From positions 1,364,001-1,428,000 of the forward strand of contig CP137320.1 of NCBI GenBank assembly GCA_033182465.1: 64,000 nucleotides of DNA. Reading direction: 5' to 3'. Below are positions 60,001-64,000 of this stretch, in pieces (position 1 is the first letter of the stretch; every line of letters begins with the position of its first letter). Under the pieces are notes generated by a model. It saw only the letters and a program-made list of their open reading frames with translations. It made no database searches and was not told the DNA's origin. Made by a program: the position numbers and the translations under genes. This DNA comes from Sanghuangporus weigelae. Lineage: Eukaryota > Basidiomycota > Agaricomycetes > Hymenochaetales > Hymenochaetaceae.

Positions 60001-60517
60001 CGCCTTCGGGTGAGGTGTCTTCTCAAACTTTGAGGATGGTTACGGACTGATGACTGTTGCAGACATGGGCTCTCGTACAGTTCCTTTTCGTTGTCAGATT
60101 TGAAGATTACGATTTCCTGTCCATCAAACGAGCACTTCGCGGCCGAGGTCACTGTCAAAGTCATCAATACTGGGAGCGTCCTTGGATCCGAAGTTGTTCA
60201 AGCATATGTTGATCTTCCGTCAAATGGTACGACTACCCCAAAGCTACAATTAAGAGGCTTTACAAAAGTACGCGGTCTGGAGCCAGGATCCAGCGAGGTA
60301 GGCGTTATTACGCTGGACAAATATGCTGTGTCCTTCTGGGACTCGCCGAGGAACGCATGGCGAGCCATTGCTGCCAAGTACGTTAATCCACATTCAACTG
60401 CCATATTATTTGCTGAGGACCTTCAGATATCACGTCCGTGTTGGAACGAGCAGCGACAATCTGCCGCTAGAAGGATCCTTTGATATTGAGACAGAGTTTT
60501 CCTGGACTGGACTGTAA
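57088..60517 (+). CDS. Glycoside hydrolase family 3 beta-glucosidase with PA14 domain
   Basis: Hydrolyses terminal beta-glucosyl residues of cellobiose or glucosides. The N-terminal barrel shows RMSDGPNGVRGS, the KHFVGNDQEHER motif and the nucleophile Asp in LVMSDWYGTYS (near 58,120, split by an intron). The alpha/beta domain with SGGGSAALKPAYVVTPWDG follows. A PA14 insert spans about 58,720-59,290 (LFINGELTIDNW), with the acid/base Glu in WESEGFDRSDLDLP, and a fibronectin III-like C-terminus spans 60,070-60,400 (VINTGSVLGSEVVQAYVDLP). The start MSRSFLEADVHHL has no signal peptide, so an intracellular enzyme is likely. There are at least a dozen short introns, and the last splice, before SSDNLPLEGSFDIE, is approximate. 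The gene is convergent with CUZ1 (about 105 bp). Confidence 0.92.
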
Positions 60518-60621
60518 CTGACCATACGCAGACTAGAGATTTGATTTGGGTGGAATTACAATAGTCAAATGGAGTTCAGACTTGGCGCAGGGCAAATTGC
60601 AGCCTCCAGTATATATTTTAT

Positions 60622-61599
60622 TTAGGAATGCATAAACTTCAGTCTACAGCCATCAGTAAGAACCTCAGACAAGGGTTTGTCAAAGGTCGTTATGACAGTG
60701 GACACCTCGCTGCTATCGTCAGAATCTTTCAGAAGCATCCACGTCTATGCTCTTCGTCAGCAAAGGAGGGTGAAAGGTGATCATACATACGAACCTCGTT
60801 GAGCGATGTTTCAAGCCGTTGCTGGAGCAAATCAATAGCTCTGCCAGTGGATATTGACTGGAACATATAAGAAAAAGTAATTCTGAGTGTAAACAACGGA
60901 CCTTCCTGAACCAAAAGGTCTTGTACACGTCAGAATTGTCGACTTTGACTTGGACATGGAAACGGCTTTGAATGTCGACATGTCCAGCCGCAAGATCCCC
61001 AGGACGGGCGGTCTGGCGCATCTTCATCAATTGAACAAGCTCTGTACCCTTCGATCTTTGTCGGGTTTTCACATTTAATTCCGCAGGCGGTTTTACAACA
61101 TGCTTCTTTCCCAAGTCATACGACGGAAAATTCTTAGCGAGGATTGCTCGGGCGGCTTCATTCTTCGAGGGCGGATTCAGAACTGGTTCTTCACATTGAT
61201 GAGCGTCGGGAAATCGGTGTCTACGATCGTATTGTAATGCCAGGCGAAGCTGTCTGAAGAATCAGTCCTGACTTACTGGGCACAGAACGACAACGAGCAT
61301 CGCGGACACGTCGCTGCCACTCGAGCGTCTTGACCGACATCTCGCGCCACGTATGATTCCAAACATGGTGCTAGACATCCTCTAAGACCGCATAACGGGA
61401 CAGGCTGCGGCTCGGCGCGTGAGGAGCAAGCCACATCTCCTTTTGTTGTTTCGGAACCATCGCAGTTATGATCATCGGGAAAATAATGGATTGAGCAGAA
61501 AAGTCTAGTACAAGCAGGACACTTTGTTGGCAGAAAGTCATGGATATTACAATCTGCATGAGCGCAAGGTACACCGACAGAAGATGGATCCAAGGCCAT
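60622..61599 (-). CDS. CUZ1: AN1-type zinc-finger protein (Cuz1/ZFAND1-like)
   Basis: Homologues deliver Cdc48/p97 and the proteasome to stress granules under arsenite stress. The start MALDPSSVGVPCAHADC leads into the first AN1 finger (DFLPTKCPACTRLFCSIHYF, PDDHNC). A second AN1 finger contains CPRCSLSFCAQ and continues over an intron as YRYDRRHRFPDAHQC. A basic linker and a C-terminal ubiquitin-like domain follow: DVYKTFWFRK, SISTGRAIDLLQQRLETSLNE and TWMLLKDSDDSSEVSTV. The last exon ends GCRLKFMHS. The introns at about 60,734-60,785, 60,854-60,900 and 61,205-61,275 are supported by frame. The gene shares a 125-bp divergent promoter with COG4. Confidence 0.87.
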
Positions 61600-61724
61600 G
61601 CGCAAGAGCAAGCAACAAGAAGTCGAGCTGTTGGTGGTGGTGGTACGTAAGAAAGGGACCGTGATTACTATAGTACGCAGCAAAGTCGCGGGGACCGGGA
61701 GGACGAGCTTGGATCTGAACCAGC
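61600..61724. promoter_or_regulatory. Shared divergent promoter of CUZ1 and COG4
   Basis: Only 125 bp separate the two start codons. No TATA box is seen. The 5' untranslated regions must be very short or overlap. Confidence 0.5.
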
Positions 61725-64000
61725 ATGGATGGCTTATTCCAGACTCGACTACATCCCAGCTCGCTCGCAACTCTTCCGGATATTCTCGCCTCCTTAGCTT
61801 CCCTCGAGGAGGAAGAAACACAGCTTTCAGAATCTCTGGCCGCTATTTTGTCCAACGATGAGCCCGTACGTTCATCTCTCGAAAGGCTTCGAGCGCTCGT
61901 ACCTCAGCTCGAGGAAATCGGGTCAGACTCAGAGCTCCTTGCAAATACCATAGCGGCCACGGCACAGACTGCTGAACGAGTCGGCGGTCGCGTCAGGACA
62001 TTGGATGAAGAAATGAAGCGCGTCAGAGAGGCTGGTGAACGTGTCTCTCAGGTCATGGAGCTCAAAGTCCGGGTTCATTCGCCAGAGCATTCTCTACATA
62101 CTGATACCTTGCTTTGCTTCTCAGAACTCCTTAGCAGAACTGCAGAATGCTATCGATTCTCAGGACTGGGAGACGGCCACTAGGCACTGCGCACGAGCAA
62201 CGGCGTTACCTCTGGAAGTCATCTCAGGTCCATTTGCTGAAGCAGCTGTGGTCAGTACTTCGAGTCCCTGCCCTTCTGTATAACTTACCGGCATCACAGT
62301 AGCCTACTGCGGAGCTGCCTCTTCCGCCGCTGCAAACATTGCAAGCGTTCAGAGAGCAGCTACGCGACATATTCCTGCAACAATTTGCGCAAGCCTCCAG
62401 AGCGCGTGATTCTAATATGACGACCCGATTCTTCAAGCTCCTTCCTTCAATTGGCTGGGAGAAGGAAGGCCTTGAAGCATATGCATCCTTCGTTCTTACT
62501 CTTGTGCAATCAAAAGCGCCTGCTACGGTGAAATGTACGCTCTATCCTGTATTTCAAATCATCGGAGCTGACTATGACAACTAGCTTCGTCACCGCTCTA
62601 CTACGTGACAGCTCTTACTGCTCTCTTTGAGAGCGTGTGCAACATCCTAGACCAGCACCAATCTGTAGTGGAGAAATATTATGGGAAAGGCAAAATGCAG
62701 ACTGTTGTAAGATACCTTGTTCGGGAATGCGACACTGTTGTTAAGCGGCTACTCAACGGATGGGAGGAAGATAGACACATAGGAAGGATGGTGAGTGATC
62801 GAAAAGCTAGAAATCCAGTTCTCAATGTCGACTAGCAAATAGATTTCCGAAATTTCCACGACTAGTTTTGCCTCGCCAACACGCACCATTTCTAACGCCT
62901 TAGAGGAACAATCGATAGACGCAAGGGATGTTGATAAAGTACTGAACGAGATTGCTGCAATGTCGATGAGGTTCGCAGCATTTCGGCGATTCTTATACGC
63001 CTATTCGCAGGCATGTATTTCTTGCTCTTGAAAAGTCTGGCATTGACATGGATTCTCAGAACAATAATAGCGCAACTGAGAAAAGCGACGACGCAGATAC
63101 TGCTTCTTACCCAAGTCAAGAGTCCCTCGATTCTGACAAAAATATCATTGAGATTATTGAGAAATCTGCTTGCAGATCAATGTTTGATGATGTCTTGAAG
63201 AGATATTACATGCCGTTAGAGACATGGTATCTACACTGCACTATGAATCAGGTATTCAATTTCATGAGTTGCGAGCTGCATTCACATCCTGACAAAATCC
63301 AGGCCCATAGGACAACGATGATTGACGATTCGCAAATGCCGCCAGTGACAACCGTGCCGGATATCGTCTTCTACATCTTGAAGTCAGTTTTTCTGCGACT
63401 CCTCAGCACGGGATCTAGTGATGCTGTGGAAGGAACAAGCAAGCACATACGAGAGATCTTGGAAAATGACTACATCAGTGTGATCAAGCGCAAGTTGGAC
63501 GAGGTATATAGGAGCCCAGGGCATACATCAAGCACGACTCGTACGGATAGGCTGGAGAAGGAGAGCAAACTGAATTTTATCGTAGGAGATCCGACTAGTC
63601 GTTTGGGATTTCGGACGAAGTCTAATACCAATCCAACTTTGTCAGGTCCTACTGAATGATCTTGACGTTTCTGCAGCGCATTTTGATCGCCTCATAAAAG
63701 AGATAGCTTCCTCGCAGATTTCGTCACAAAGTTTTCTTCCGGTAGAAAGGAGCAGGGTTCACTCAAGTTTAACTGGTCTTCTGAGTGTCTCACACAAATT
63801 TCGCACTACAATGAAGGTTCGGACTTTCTTGCATCCGTATCGATCTGGTGAACTGAACTTTCGTAGAGCGGAATCGACCAGCTGTTTAATCAGTTGATTC
63901 GTCCGCGACTAAGAAACTTGATCCCGGACTTATACAGAGATGTCTCTTATGTTCTGGACGAGGACGGTTTTTCCGCGTCGGAATATCAAGATATTGTGCG
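61725..64000 (+). CDS. COG4: Conserved oligomeric Golgi complex subunit 4 (partial, cut by window end)
   Basis: A subunit of the COG tethering complex that captures retrograde vesicles at the Golgi. The N-terminal coiled coil shows MDGLFQTRLHPSSL and LAAILSNDEPVRSSLERL. It is followed by LAELQNAIDSQDWETATRHC, RFFKLLPSIGWEKEGLEAYA, VVEKYYGKGKMQTVVRYL and RSMFDDVLKRYYMPLETWYL. The reading frame continues over short introns (for example near 62,090-62,135, 62,250-62,302 and 62,790-62,845) to ASEYQDIV at the edge. The C-terminal part is outside the window. The start at 61,725 is the first ATG after the CUZ1 start. Confidence 0.92.

Overview
This looks like a window of basidiomycete nuclear DNA, most likely from a mushroom-forming agaricomycete. 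The right part holds densely packed genes, each split by many GT-AG introns of about 45-60 bp, with very short intergenic gaps. The left part carries Ty1/copia and Ty3/gypsy elements typical of these fungi. There is no rRNA, CRISPR array or bacterial-type operon.

Positions 1 to about 37,330 form a transposon nest. A 252-254 bp copia LTR family (TGTTAG...CTAACA) occurs seven times and belongs to five element copies in alternating orientation: E(-), A(+), B(-), C(+), D(-). A and B form one inverted pair. C and D form a second, larger inverted pair with arms of about 7.7 and 9 kb around a 197-bp spacer. All copies are defective. Into them are inserted a tRNA-derived SINE (three copies, 6-bp target duplications), a coding-less LTR-like element called Y here (both arms, 4-bp duplication CTGT), and a related element X nested inside Y in arm D only. 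Farther right are a decayed gypsy element (29,127-33,604) hosting a 1.08-kb fold-back element, and a long-TIR element Z (33,605-37,330) encoding one unknown protein and carrying a second X copy. A shortened Z copy, a third X copy and a 672-bp MITE lie at the left edge (1-1855).

Positions 37,884-64,000 hold fourteen single-copy housekeeping genes, mostly in divergent or convergent pairs: an ING-family PHD-finger protein, nucleoporin Nup37, a Zn2Cys6 transcription factor of the PrtT type, a Ser-rich single-pass membrane protein, MICOS subunit Mic19, DEAH helicase DHX35, UMP-CMP kinase, a diacylglycerol/sphingolipid-kinase-like enzyme, a Nit2-type omega-amidase, a farnesylated Ydj1-type DnaJ, a UPF0538 protein, a GH3 beta-glucosidase, an AN1 zinc-finger protein (Cuz1/ZFAND1) and Golgi tether subunit COG4 (cut by the window end).

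The genes share no single pathway. Shared short promoters (for example ING/NUP37, lipid kinase/amidase, CUZ1/COG4) are the main regulatory feature. The most unusual material is the nested palindromic retrotransposon block, with its X/Y, Z and SINE families.
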